From Gammaproteobacteria bacterium (GTDB taxonomy: Bacteria > Pseudomonadota > Gammaproteobacteria > Chromatiales > Chromatiaceae), in assembly GCA_030594925.1 (NCBI GenBank), contig JAUVEG010000023.1, positions 1-10,596 of the forward strand: DNA of 10,596 bases. The letters are read 5' to 3'. Under the pieces are notes generated by a model, which saw only the letters and a list, made by a program, of their open reading frames with translations, did not search any database and had not been told where the DNA came from. The translations under genes were made by a program, and so were the position numbers. Below, in pieces: positions 1 to 5,809 of this stretch (position 1 is the stretch's first letter; the number at the start of each line of letters is the position of its first letter).

Positions 1-1
1 G

Positions 2-487
2 CAGCGTGAAAAAGTGAAGGAGGAGCTCAAACGGCGCCTCTACTTTCTGGATTTTGCAAGCTGGCATTTTGTTTCGGCGCTGCATGGCAGTGGAGTCGGC
101 CTGCTGCTGAAAAACGTACAGCACGCCTACGCCAATGCTATCCGGGATTTTAAGACCAATCATCTGACCGAGATTTTAGAGAGTATCGTTACCGAGCATC
201 AACCGCCGATGGCGCGGGGCAGACGCATCAAGCTGCGTTACGCGCACCAGGGGGGTAAAAACCCGCCGCGCATTATCGTCCACGGCAAGCAGACCGATGC
301 GGTTCCGGCCTCATACAGGCGCTATATGCAAAAACGATTCCACAAGGTTCTGCAACTCAGCGGCACCCCCCTCAGGGTTGAATTCCGTACCGGCGGCAAT
401 CCCTTCAAAGAGAAGGGGAAGCGCAGCAGCAAACTCACACCCGGTCAGAAATACAGGCTCAATAAAAAAAATAAACGTGACAGTTAG
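2..487 (+). CDS. der: Ribosome-assembly GTPase Der (EngA), 3' end only
   Basis: Der is a tandem-GTPase protein that binds the 50S subunit and is needed for its maturation. The reading frame is open from base 2 and the gene's 5' part lies outside the window, so this is a partial gene of 161 visible residues; the GTG at 14 is internal. The visible part begins at the end of the second GTPase domain, with the G5-type motif SALHGSGVG. It continues into the C-terminal KH-like RNA-binding domain, recognisable by HQPPMARGRRIKLRYAHQGG and NPPRIIVHG, followed by a basic tail rich in Lys and Arg. The stop TAG overlaps by 4 bp the stop codon of the convergent dehydrogenase gene. Family assignment rests on close resemblance to E. 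coli Der in this domain. Confidence 0.95.
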   Translation, partial: QREKVKEELKRRLYFLDFASWHFVSALHGSGVGLLLKNVQHAYANAIRDFKTNHLTEILESIVTEHQPPMARGRRIKLRYAHQGGKNPPRIIVHGKQTDAVPASYRRYMQKRFHKVLQLSGTPLRVEFRTGGNPFKEKGKRSSKLTPGQKYRLNKKNKRDS

Positions 488-1311
488 ATTTTTGCGAGCA
501 GCCAGTCCATCTGCCTGTTGCTGAGAATGCGTTTCAGGGCGCCGAACAGGTAGGTTGGAAAGGTGACGTAGTAACGGATTTTCGGACGCTTGCTTTCGAG
601 TGCATGCACCACTTTTTTCAGCACGGCTTCCGGCGGCAGGGTAAATGGGGCGGCATCGCCCTCTTTTTTCAGGCGGGCGATCATCTTTTCATAGGTTTCC
701 TGGTGAACGCTCTTTTCAACATCGATATTCTCGATAAACTTCTGATAGGCATTGGCGCGAAAACGACTGCGAATCGGGCCTGGCTCGATCAGGCTGATAT
801 GGATGTTGCTGCCGCGAAGTTCAAGCCGCTGGGTATCTGCAAGGCCTTCCAGTGCATATTTACTGGCGTTGTAGGCGCCCCTGTAGGAGATGGCTGCAAA
901 GCCCAGTACTGAGCTGTTGTGGATGATGCGGCCTTCGTTGTGCAGTCGCATGACGGGGATGGCAAGCCGGGTCAACTCATGCCAACCGAACAGGTTGGTC
1001 TCAAACTGGCTGTGCAATGTTTCACGCGTAAGATCCTCGACAGCGCCTGGTTGGCCGTAGGCGCCATTGTTGAAGAGTGCATAGAGCCTGCCGCCGGTAG
1101 CCTCCATCACTCTATTAAAGGCCGTATGAATGCTCTTACTGTCACGATAGTCGAGATAGAGAGTGGTAATGCCCAGGCCTTCCAGTTCATCGATATCCGC
1201 TTGCTGACGCGCAGTTGCGAACACCCGGTATCCTCGTTGCTTCAGCCCCAGGGCAGTACAACGGCCAATGCCGCTGGAACAGCCTGTGACAAGGATGGAT
1301 TTTTGTTGCAT
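484..1311 (-). CDS. Short-chain dehydrogenase/reductase, YbbO-like
   Basis: This 275-residue protein is a classical SDR, a cytosolic Rossmann-fold NAD(P)H oxidoreductase. Visible motifs are TGCSSGIG at residues 9-16 (cofactor loop), NNGAYG at 81-86 (a variant of the usual NNAG), Asn106, Ser134, and the catalytic YNASK at 147-151. Ser134 to Tyr147 has the normal spacing of 13. The stretch SLIEPGPIRSRF and the C-terminal block around PKIRYYVTFPT strongly resemble E. coli YbbO, described as an NADP-dependent aldehyde reductase; the substrate here is unknown. The ATG at 1311 is chosen because AGGGGA lies 5 bases upstream and the Rossmann strand begins directly after it; an in-frame extension to 1383 adds residues atypical of the family. 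It is transcribed divergently from moaA. Confidence 0.9.
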   Translation of the reverse strand: MQQKSILVTGCSSGIGRCTALGLKQRGYRVFATARQQADIDELEGLGITTLYLDYRDSKSIHTAFNRVMEATGGRLYALFNNGAYGQPGAVEDLTRETLHSQFETNLFGWHELTRLAIPVMRLHNEGRIIHNSSVLGFAAISYRGAYNASKYALEGLADTQRLELRGSNIHISLIEPGPIRSRFRANAYQKFIENIDVEKSVHQETYEKMIARLKKEGDAAPFTLPPEAVLKKVVHALESKRPKIRYYVTFPTYLFGALKRILSNRQMDWLLAKI

Positions 1312-1444
1312 GGTTTTCCCCTGACTGCGGAAGAGACCGCATGGTAGCCTGAACCCTGAAAATACGCCACAACGCTTGCACAAAGCGCATACAATTTGTG
1401 TGCTTTTGAGTGAAGAAATGGATATGTCTCTCCTGAAAAATGTC

Positions 1445-1450
1445 TATAAT
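1445..1450 (+). promoter_or_regulatory. Probable -10 element of the moaA promoter
   Basis: A perfect TATAAT lies 30 bases before the moaA start, inside the divergent gap to the dehydrogenase gene. No good -35 hexamer stands 16-18 bases upstream (the region reads about ATATGT), so this is either a weak sigma-70 promoter or one that needs an activator. Transcription would begin near 1457, giving a leader of about 24 bases. That is too short for a molybdenum-cofactor riboswitch of the kind found ahead of moaA in some bacteria. Confidence 0.5.
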
Positions 1451-1480
1451 GAGCATAGCTTTGTTGTTGGATGAAATAAC

Positions 1481-2479
1481 ATGAGTGACACAGAATTACG
1501 CAAAGAGCTGATCGATCCGTTTGGACGAAGAGTGGAGTATGTGCGTCTCTCTGTCACTGATAAATGCAACATGCGCTGTTTCTATTGCATCCCCAAGGGT
1601 TTTACTGATTTTGAGGAGCCGGAAAACTGGCTGACCTTCGATGAAGTGGAGCGTCTAATGGGCATCTTTGCCGACCTGGGGGTCAGGCGGGTACGACTCA
1701 CCGGCGGAGAGCCGCTGGTGCGTAAAAACCTGCCTGAACTCGCCGCCAGACTCTCGGCCATCCCCGGTATCGAAGATCTCTCCCTGAGCACCAATGCCTC
1801 GTTGTTGAGTGAGCATGCGGTCGCTCTCAAAGAAGCGGGCGTCTCACGCATCAACGTCAGTCTCGATTCACTGCAGCATGAGCGTTTCAAGGAGATCACC
1901 GGCGGCAAACTGCAGACTGTACTCGATGGACTGCAGGCGGCGAAAAGAGCCGGCCTCAGCCCGGTAAAAATCAATGTCGTGGCCATGAAAGGTCTCAATG
2001 ATGATGAGTTTGAATCCATCGTCGACTACTGCCTGGAGAATGACTTCACGCTGCGCTTTATTGAGACCATGCCGGTGGGGTCGACAGGAAAGCATGCAAC
2101 CGACTACTACTATGATCTGCAGCAGCTCAAGAGGCGCCTGAAAAAACGCTTCAGCCTGATTCCGGGCATGATGCCCGGTGGCGGTCCGGCACGTTATTTC
2201 CAGGTTGAAGGAACCGAACTGCGTATCGGTTTCATTACCCCTATCTCGCAGCATTTTTGCGAAACCTGCAATCGCGTACGGGTTTCGGTCAACGGCACTC
2301 TCTATCTCTGCCTCGGGCAGAATGACAAGGTGGAACTGCGTCCGCTGCTCAGGGATGGTTCGAACGATGACCAAATCAGGGAGGCGATCGTGGCGGCGCT
2401 GGCGCTCAAACCCATGCGCCATGAATTCAAGGATGAACCGGGACAGATTGTCAGAATTATGTCGCAAACTGGTGGATGA
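1481..2479 (+). CDS. moaA: GTP 3',8-cyclase MoaA (molybdenum cofactor biosynthesis)
   Basis: MoaA is the radical-SAM enzyme that turns GTP into 3',8-cyclo-7,8-dihydro-GTP, the first committed step of molybdopterin synthesis. The 332-residue protein has the radical-SAM cluster Cys29-x3-Cys33-x2-Cys36 in DKCNMRCFYC. It also has the GGEP motif at 75-78 and the second [4Fe-4S] site that binds GTP, Cys260-x2-Cys263-x13-Cys277. It ends in Gly-Gly, the C-terminal tail needed for activity in this family. Length is normal. The ATG at 1481 is preceded by a weak GGATGA Shine-Dalgarno-like stretch at 1469-1474. No other Mo-cofactor genes are in the window, so moaA seems to stand alone here, separated by 169 bp from the divergent dehydrogenase. 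Confidence 0.97.
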   Translation: MSDTELRKELIDPFGRRVEYVRLSVTDKCNMRCFYCIPKGFTDFEEPENWLTFDEVERLMGIFADLGVRRVRLTGGEPLVRKNLPELAARLSAIPGIEDLSLSTNASLLSEHAVALKEAGVSRINVSLDSLQHERFKEITGGKLQTVLDGLQAAKRAGLSPVKINVVAMKGLNDDEFESIVDYCLENDFTLRFIETMPVGSTGKHATDYYYDLQQLKRRLKKRFSLIPGMMPGGGPARYFQVEGTELRIGFITPISQHFCETCNRVRVSVNGTLYLCLGQNDKVELRPLLRDGSNDDQIREAIVAALALKPMRHEFKDEPGQIVRIMSQTGG

Positions 2480-2552
2480 ATAGCAACCCCCTTGATAGCC
2501 TTCTTTATGTTCTTGATTGTGTAAATCTTATACAAAATGCTCAAGAAAATTG

Positions 2553-2598
2553 CATGCGCGGTGTAGGGCGCAATAACCAACGGGCATTGCGCCGCATG
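2553..2598. repeat. Palindromic hairpin repeat in the moaA-NTF2 gap
   Basis: GGCGCAAT at 2567-2574 and ATTGCGCC at 2586-2593 form a perfect 8-bp stem around an 11-base loop. Outer CATGC (2553-2557) and GCATG (2594-2598) could extend it across a bulge. I recognise the general pattern, a GTAGGG-x-GCAAT stem with an ATTGC-x-CC partner and a short GC-rich loop, as a kind of dispersed intergenic repeat seen in many gammaproteobacterial genomes. That recognition is from memory, not a search. There is no U-tract, so it is not a classical terminator for moaA. Confidence 0.6.
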
Positions 2599-2649
2599 TG
2601 AAGGCGCCATGTGCTGTGCTTAAAGCGCTCGACATCCCCTTTGGTTCCG

Positions 2650-2670
2650 GCTTTTCCAGGTTGGGAAAGC
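2650..2670. other. Short hairpin upstream of the NTF2-like gene
   Basis: GCTTTTCC (2650-2657) and GGGAAAGC (2663-2670) pair over 8 bases, with one G-T wobble, around the 5-base loop AGGTT. The hairpin ends 23 bases before the next start codon. It could lie in that gene's leader. The U-poor sequence after it (AGTAATTTTA) makes a terminator possible but weak. Confidence 0.35.
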
Positions 2671-2693
2671 AGTAATTTTATACAGGTAGTGAT

Positions 2694-3095
2694 ATGACAC
2701 AGGGTATTGCTTTGCGCTGGTTGACTGCATCTGCAGAGACTGCAACGGCCAACGATTTCAATAAACATATGGATCTCATCTCCAAAAAGGTGAGCGTCAC
2801 CGGCGTGCCGGGGTTTGAGCACATCGGTTATGAGGAGTGGGCTGCGCAATGTCAGCATGAGTTTGCCGGGCATGAGGTGCAATCTGTTCACTATGATGGT
2901 CTCAAGATGCTAGCGAGCACAGCTGAACGCGTCATGTTCAAAACCTGGGAAACCATTGAGGCATCAGACGGCACAGTCAATGCGCATGGTATCGAGGTGC
3001 TGCTGGAGATGGAGGCGGATGGTAAGTGGCGCCTGCTCCAGCAACGTGTTCTGCCCGATGATGAGTCGCAGCATGATGGATTGATTCCGCAATAA
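2694..3095 (+). CDS. Small NTF2-like (SnoaL-like) family protein
   Basis: This 133-residue soluble protein has no signal peptide or membrane segment. Its pattern fits an NTF2-like cone fold: an N-terminal helical half (around FNKHMDLISKKVSV), a middle part GYEEWAAQCQHEF, then alternating strands ending in VLLEMEADGKWRLLQQRVLP, where 'xxDGKWRLxxxR' is typical of the last strands. Proteins of this fold may be enzymes, ligand binders or dimerisation modules, and nothing here identifies a substrate. The acidic tail after residue 120 looks disordered. The ATG at 2694 has only a poor ribosome binding site (CAGGTAGTG). It is flanked on both sides by repeat-bearing non-coding DNA and appears monocistronic. 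Confidence 0.75.
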   Translation: MTQGIALRWLTASAETATANDFNKHMDLISKKVSVTGVPGFEHIGYEEWAAQCQHEFAGHEVQSVHYDGLKMLASTAERVMFKTWETIEASDGTVNAHGIEVLLEMEADGKWRLLQQRVLPDDESQHDGLIPQ

Positions 3096-3104
3096 CTTCT
3101 TTCG

Positions 3105-3272
3105 TAACTATTCAGCTCATGAGGGAGCGTCACTGTTATCAGGCACATCTACCGGAAAACGCCGTCAATACGTTCCTGTAGGCTCGTGTCGGCATCCATG
3201 CCTCCAACGTTTCCTTTAGATGTACCTGGTAACAGCGACTTGTTAGTTCATTTACAAGATACTGAATAGTTA
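3105..3272. repeat. Nested palindromic repeat element with 11-bp inverted termini
   Basis: The ends are a perfect inverted pair, TAACTATTCAG at 3105-3115 and CTGAATAGTTA at 3262-3272. Inside lies a larger imperfect palindrome: 3129-3161 (GTCACTGTTATCAGGCACAT and following) pairs with 3208-3239, with only scattered mismatches. At its centre is a small hairpin, GGCAT-CC-ATGCC, at 3191-3202. The whole 168 bp could extrude as a cruciform or fold as a long RNA hairpin. Centres of the type GGCATCCATGCC preceded by CCTGTAGGCTCG are, from memory, part of a dispersed repeat family in gammaproteobacteria. Just beyond the right end, AGTTATC (3268-3274) and GATAACT (3285-3291) make a further 7-bp hairpin overlapping the terminal repeat. 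Confidence 0.75.
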
Positions 3273-3312
3273 TCTTCTTTCTTTGATAACTTCTCATTAA
3301 CCCGGTGCATTT

Positions 3313-3378
3313 CGCGGTCGGAAGACAGCCTCTACAATAATTGCCGAGCGCAAACGCAGAAGTGCTCTTCTGACCACG
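3313..3378. repeat. Imperfect inverted repeat in the 3.1-3.5 kb non-coding stretch
   Basis: CGCGGTCGGAAGA (3313-3325) and TCTTCTGACCACG (3366-3378) are complementary at 11 of 13 positions, separated by 40 bases. A smaller palindrome, GACAG-GCG-CTGTC, lies just after it at 3382-3394. Together with the element at 3105-3272, this shows that the 433-bp stretch between the NTF2-like gene and the membrane-protein gene is made mostly of secondary-structure-prone DNA rather than genes. Confidence 0.45.
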
Positions 3379-3449
3379 GTTGACAGGCGCTGTCACTCTA
3401 TCCGCATACCCGGAGTTTTTGAGAAGTTGCGTCCAGATCCCCCATCTGA

Positions 3450-3483
3450 TTGACAATTATCCTCTTTACTTAAATATAAGTAA
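3450..3483 (+). promoter_or_regulatory. Promoter with overlapping 18-bp dyad (operator-like)
   Basis: A perfect -35 hexamer TTGACA is at 3450-3455. AT-rich -10 candidates follow at 3471-3480 (TAAATA, AATATA or TATAAG, at spacings of 15 to 19). The -10 zone is covered by a perfect dyad, TTACTTA (3466-3472), AATA, TAAGTAA (3477-3483). A perfect palindrome placed across the -10 region is the usual position of a repressor operator. I do not recognise the regulator family from this motif. The membrane-protein start lies 45 bases downstream of the dyad. Confidence 0.6.
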
Positions 3484-3528
3484 ACGCTAATATGCCTTCA
3501 TAGAAGTAAATTATGTAGGTATATAGGT

Positions 3529-4734
3529 ATGTTAATTAAGCAACTGGGTTCAAAATATTCGCCGCTCTATTTTCTCGCCGCACTGGGTGCAGGTGGGTTG
3601 GCGGTCTCTTTTTTCATGTATCCGCAGTTTATGGTTCCCCATGCGGATACGCCGATGGTGACCTTTGATCACCTCTATGCGCTGCTTACCGGCGGAGATA
3701 TCGGCACAGTCATAGCGCTGTCGGCCGCTCTTGTTGCGGTGGCGCTGCTGTCACTGCTGCACTTTCGGCTACTGTTTTGGAATATCAGTGAATATCGCCG
3801 TTTTCGCAAGACGGAGGCATTCAGCGCATTGAAAAACTCCAATATGGAGGTGTCGCTGATGGTGATTCCGTTGACGCTGGCAATGAGTGTCAACGTCAGC
3901 TTCATTCTTGGCGCTGTTTTTGTGCCGGGTTTGTGGGATTTTGTGGAGTACCTGTTTCCGCTTGCGCTGCTGGCTTTTAGTCTGATTGGATTCCATGCGC
4001 TGAAAATACTGGGCGAATACTTTACGCGACTGCTGACGAATGGCGATTTTGACTTTGTCTCCAATAATAACCTCAGCCAGATGCTGGCGATTTTTGCGCT
4101 GGTCATGATCGCTGTTGGCATGGCTGCACCGGGCGCCATGAGTCATTATAAGGAGATCAATGCGATCGGCATGTTCCTGGCGCTGTTTTTCCTCTCGCTG
4201 GCATTTTTGCTGATGATCGTCAAACTTGTGCTGGGGTTTCAGTCAATCCTGAAGCATGGTATTGCCGAAAAATCAGCTGTCAGCCTGTGGATCATGATTC
4301 CGATACTGACTCTGGGCGGAATCACCATAATCCGGCTGACGATGGGGCTGCATCATGGCTTTGAGGAGACTCTCTCCAAACCGGGGTTGTTCGTCATCAC
4401 CTCGATCATCCTGTCACTGCAGATCGTCGTAGGTTTGATAGGCTACAAGGTGATGAAGAGGGTCGGTTATTTCAGAGACTACAGCCAGGGAGCGAAAGCG
4501 GATGCGGGAAGTTTCTCCCTGATTTGTCCGGGGGTGGCCTTCGTGGTTTTCGGGATGTTCTTTATCGTGTTTGGACTGGTGAAAAATGGTCTTGTGGAGC
4601 CACTTTCACCGGCCTTTTTCGTGCTTCTGCTGCCCCTGGCTTTGATTCAGCTGCAGACAGTGCGAGTCTATTTTCGACTGCTGTGCAGAGTGATAGCATG
4701 CGGAAGCTGCAAGATTACAGCAGCTGAGTCATGA
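3529..4734 (+). CDS. Ten-helix inner-membrane protein, TDT/SLAC1-like (possible TsoY family)
   Basis: This 401-residue protein is almost entirely hydrophobic. About ten membrane segments can be seen, at roughly residues 14-34, 58-82, 109-133, 138-160, 183-205, 212-238, 248-272, 284-306, 327-352 and 357-380. Ten helices and ~400 residues match the TDT/SLAC1 anion and dicarboxylate transporter architecture. The sequence also reminds me of proteins labelled TsoY family (seleno)protein, but I cannot verify that. The soluble tail carries Cys386, Cys391 and Cys394 (CRVIACGSCK), a CxxC-type site suited to thiol redox or metal binding. All three cysteines are normal Cys codons and the gene ends in an ordinary TGA. 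The start is the ATG at 3529, with a weak GTAGG upstream. It is preceded by the promoter/dyad at 3450-3483, faces bcp convergently, and repeat copy A begins 2 bases after its stop. Confidence 0.8.
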   Translation: MLIKQLGSKYSPLYFLAALGAGGLAVSFFMYPQFMVPHADTPMVTFDHLYALLTGGDIGTVIALSAALVAVALLSLLHFRLLFWNISEYRRFRKTEAFSALKNSNMEVSLMVIPLTLAMSVNVSFILGAVFVPGLWDFVEYLFPLALLAFSLIGFHALKILGEYFTRLLTNGDFDFVSNNNLSQMLAIFALVMIAVGMAAPGAMSHYKEINAIGMFLALFFLSLAFLLMIVKLVLGFQSILKHGIAEKSAVSLWIMIPILTLGGITIIRLTMGLHHGFEETLSKPGLFVITSIILSLQIVVGLIGYKVMKRVGYFRDYSQGAKADAGSFSLICPGVAFVVFGMFFIVFGLVKNGLVEPLSPAFFVLLLPLALIQLQTVRVYFRLLCRVIACGSCKITAAES

Positions 4735-4736
4735 GT

Positions 4737-4915
4737 TAGCGAGATCAAGTCCCGGACTGACGAAACATAAAAGAGATCATTTTCTCTCGCAAAGCTTCCG
4801 CGTCCTGCTCACGCCCCTCACCTACATCCGTGTAGGCGAAGACGCCAAGAGCGCAAAGAAAAACCTTTGCGTCCTTTGCGTTCTTAGCGAGAGATTCTTT
4901 TAAAACTTGACTCAT
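4737..4915 (+). repeat. Dispersed repeat element, copy A (inverted partner of copy B)
   Basis: This 179-bp element fills most of the convergent gap between the membrane-protein gene and bcp. Its reverse complement recurs at 5610-5789. The core at 4783-4894 is bounded by perfect inverted TCTCTCGC and GCGAGAGA, extendable to 11 of 12 with CAAAG/CTTAG. The core is near 90% identical to copy B by eye, with about two 1-base indels. Outside the core, shared landmarks at the same spacing (TAGCGAGATCA, TGACG, ACTCAT) show that the homology runs further. Internal hairpins include CGCAAAG/CTTTGCG around AAAAAC. It has no coding capacity, so a MITE- or REP-like non-autonomous element is the best description. 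Its hairpins might also stop transcription between the convergent genes. Confidence 0.8.
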
Positions 4916-4943
4916 GTGCAAACATTTTAGTGGATCAAGGATT

Positions 4944-5411
4944 CTAGATCATCCCTTTTACCAGTTCCAGCACCTGCTTTGCATGCCCTTTGGGTTTGAT
5001 GTCGTAGAGGGTATGTTGAATAATCCCCTGCTTGTCGATGATGAAGGTTGATCGCAGAATCCCCATCTTCTTCTCGCCATGCGCCTCTTTTTCACGCCAC
5101 ACACCATAGGCTTTGCACAGCACGCCATCGATGTCAGCCAGCAGGTGGATAGTGAGGCCATGTTTATCGCGAAAATTTCCGTGCGTGTAGCAGCTGTCTC
5201 TGCTGACGCCGAAGATGAGGGTGTCCAGCTTTTCAAACTGATCACTCATGTCTGAAAACTCCAGTGCTTCCATGGTGCATCCCGGAGTGTCGTCTTTAGG
5301 GTAAAAATAGAGCACCAGGTTATGCTTGTTTCTCAACTCCTCGAGCTGAATCATCTCGAGTTCAGCATTGGGGATCTCAAAGCCGGGAGCAATATCGCCG
5401 GGTTTCAGCAT
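4944..5411 (-). CDS. bcp: Thioredoxin-dependent peroxiredoxin, BCP/PrxQ family
   Basis: BCP/PrxQ enzymes reduce hydrogen and organic peroxides in the cytosol using thiols, usually with thioredoxin as reductant. The 155-residue protein has the typical N-terminus (KPGDIAPGFEIPN) and the active-site motif YPKDDTPGCT, with peroxidatic Cys45. The later block KMGILRSTFIIDKQG is also typical. The resolving cysteine usually found five residues after the peroxidatic one is Leu50 here; the other cysteines are Cys74 (SRDSCYTH) and Cys99 (LCKAYGVW). The start at 5411 is fixed by a strong AAGGAGA four bases upstream (5416-5422); an in-frame extension to 5513 lacks family resemblance. The gene is alone between two inverted copies of a repeat element and converges with the membrane-protein gene. 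Confidence 0.93.
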   Translation of the reverse strand: MLKPGDIAPGFEIPNAELEMIQLEELRNKHNLVLYFYPKDDTPGCTMEALEFSDMSDQFEKLDTLIFGVSRDSCYTHGNFRDKHGLTIHLLADIDGVLCKAYGVWREKEAHGEKKMGILRSTFIIDKQGIIQHTLYDIKPKGHAKQVLELVKGMI

Positions 5412-5514
5412 GGGGTCTCCTTTTGGTCGCTTGTCGTTCTTATTGAATGGGGAGAGAGGGTTTGCAATCTTTCTGATGCAACTCCCGCGCCCAATTTTTT
5501 TTATGTATATCAAG

Positions 5515-5544
5515 TTTATACCATAGACTGGGTACTGCTGAAAA
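5515..5544 (-). promoter_or_regulatory. Possible sigma-70 promoter for bcp
   Basis: Read on the minus strand, TTTTCA (5544-5539) and TATAAA (5520-5515) are separated by 18 bases, and TGG precedes TATAAA as in an extended -10. Transcription would start near 5508, giving a leader of about 95 bases before bcp. The match is moderate and AT-rich DNA here makes chance hits likely. Confidence 0.35.
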
Positions 5545-5578
5545 ATTTCTTTGTGAGTCGCGATAGAAAAGCACTTTT

Positions 5579-5595
5579 GATAATCATTGATTATC
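5579..5595. promoter_or_regulatory. Perfect 17-bp palindrome, Fur-box-like, upstream of bcp
   Basis: GATAATCA (5579-5586), a central T, and TGATTATC (5588-5595) form a perfect palindrome. It shares the GATAAT and ATTATC halves of the Fur consensus, but with a 5-base spacer where the classical 19-bp box has 7, so it is Fur-like rather than a clear Fur box. It sits 35 bp upstream of the candidate bcp -35 element and about 170 bp from the bcp start, just outside repeat copy B. A metal- or redox-responsive regulator of the peroxiredoxin would make sense, but this is inference. Confidence 0.4.
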
Positions 5596-5609
5596 CAACA
5601 TCTTTAGAA

Positions 5610-5789
5610 ATGAGTTAAATGTCAATAATGACTCTCGCCAAGACGCCAAGATCGCAAAGGTTTTTCTTGGCGGGCTTAGCGTCTTCGCCTACAGGGATCG
5701 TAGGTGAGGGGCGTGAGCAGGACGCGGAAGCTTGGCGAGAGAAAAAGGTCTTTTTTCATGTCACGTCATTCTGATGCCTGATCTCGCTA
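5610..5789 (-). repeat. Dispersed repeat element, copy B (inverted partner of copy A)
   Basis: Read on the minus strand, this 180-bp stretch matches copy A from TAGCGAGATCA (5789-5779), through TGACG (5768-5764), to ACTCAT (5615-5610). The core at 5632-5742 carries the TCTCTCGCCAAG and CTTGGCGAGAG termini, a perfect inverted pair. The longest shared block is the run beginning AAGCTTCCGCGTCCTGCTCA, continuing to CACCTAC. It lies in the 398-bp gap between the end of thiO and bcp; the rest of that gap holds the palindrome at 5579-5595 and the bcp leader. A weak AT hairpin, GAAAAA-GGTC-TTTTTTC, at 5741-5757 sits at the thiO-proximal edge of the core and may aid termination of thiO. Confidence 0.8.
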
Positions 5790-5809
5790 TAATTTGTTCT
5801 ACAGCAAAC

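Noticed and set aside
2679..2684. TATACA just before the NTF2-like gene
   Set aside because: It would give an almost leaderless transcript and has no -35 match (CCAGGT region).
3139..3456. 105-residue minus-strand open frame in the gap before the membrane-protein gene
   Set aside because: It runs through the nested palindrome and the second hairpin, has no good ribosome binding site, and its composition is typical of translated intergenic repeats. I see no protein-family resemblance.
5412..5513. 34-residue N-terminal extension of the peroxiredoxin
   Set aside because: BCP proteins start at the KPGD-like motif, and a strong AAGGAGA sits directly before the ATG at 5411.
5597..5625. TTGACA on the minus strand upstream of bcp
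   Set aside because: No acceptable -10 hexamer occurs at 16-18 bases (the sequence there is about GATGTT), so it is not called as a promoter.
5788..5793. Perfect TATAAT on the plus strand near the end of thiO
   Set aside because: There is no -35 partner and no plus-strand gene downstream. It lies at the edge of repeat copy B and is probably chance.
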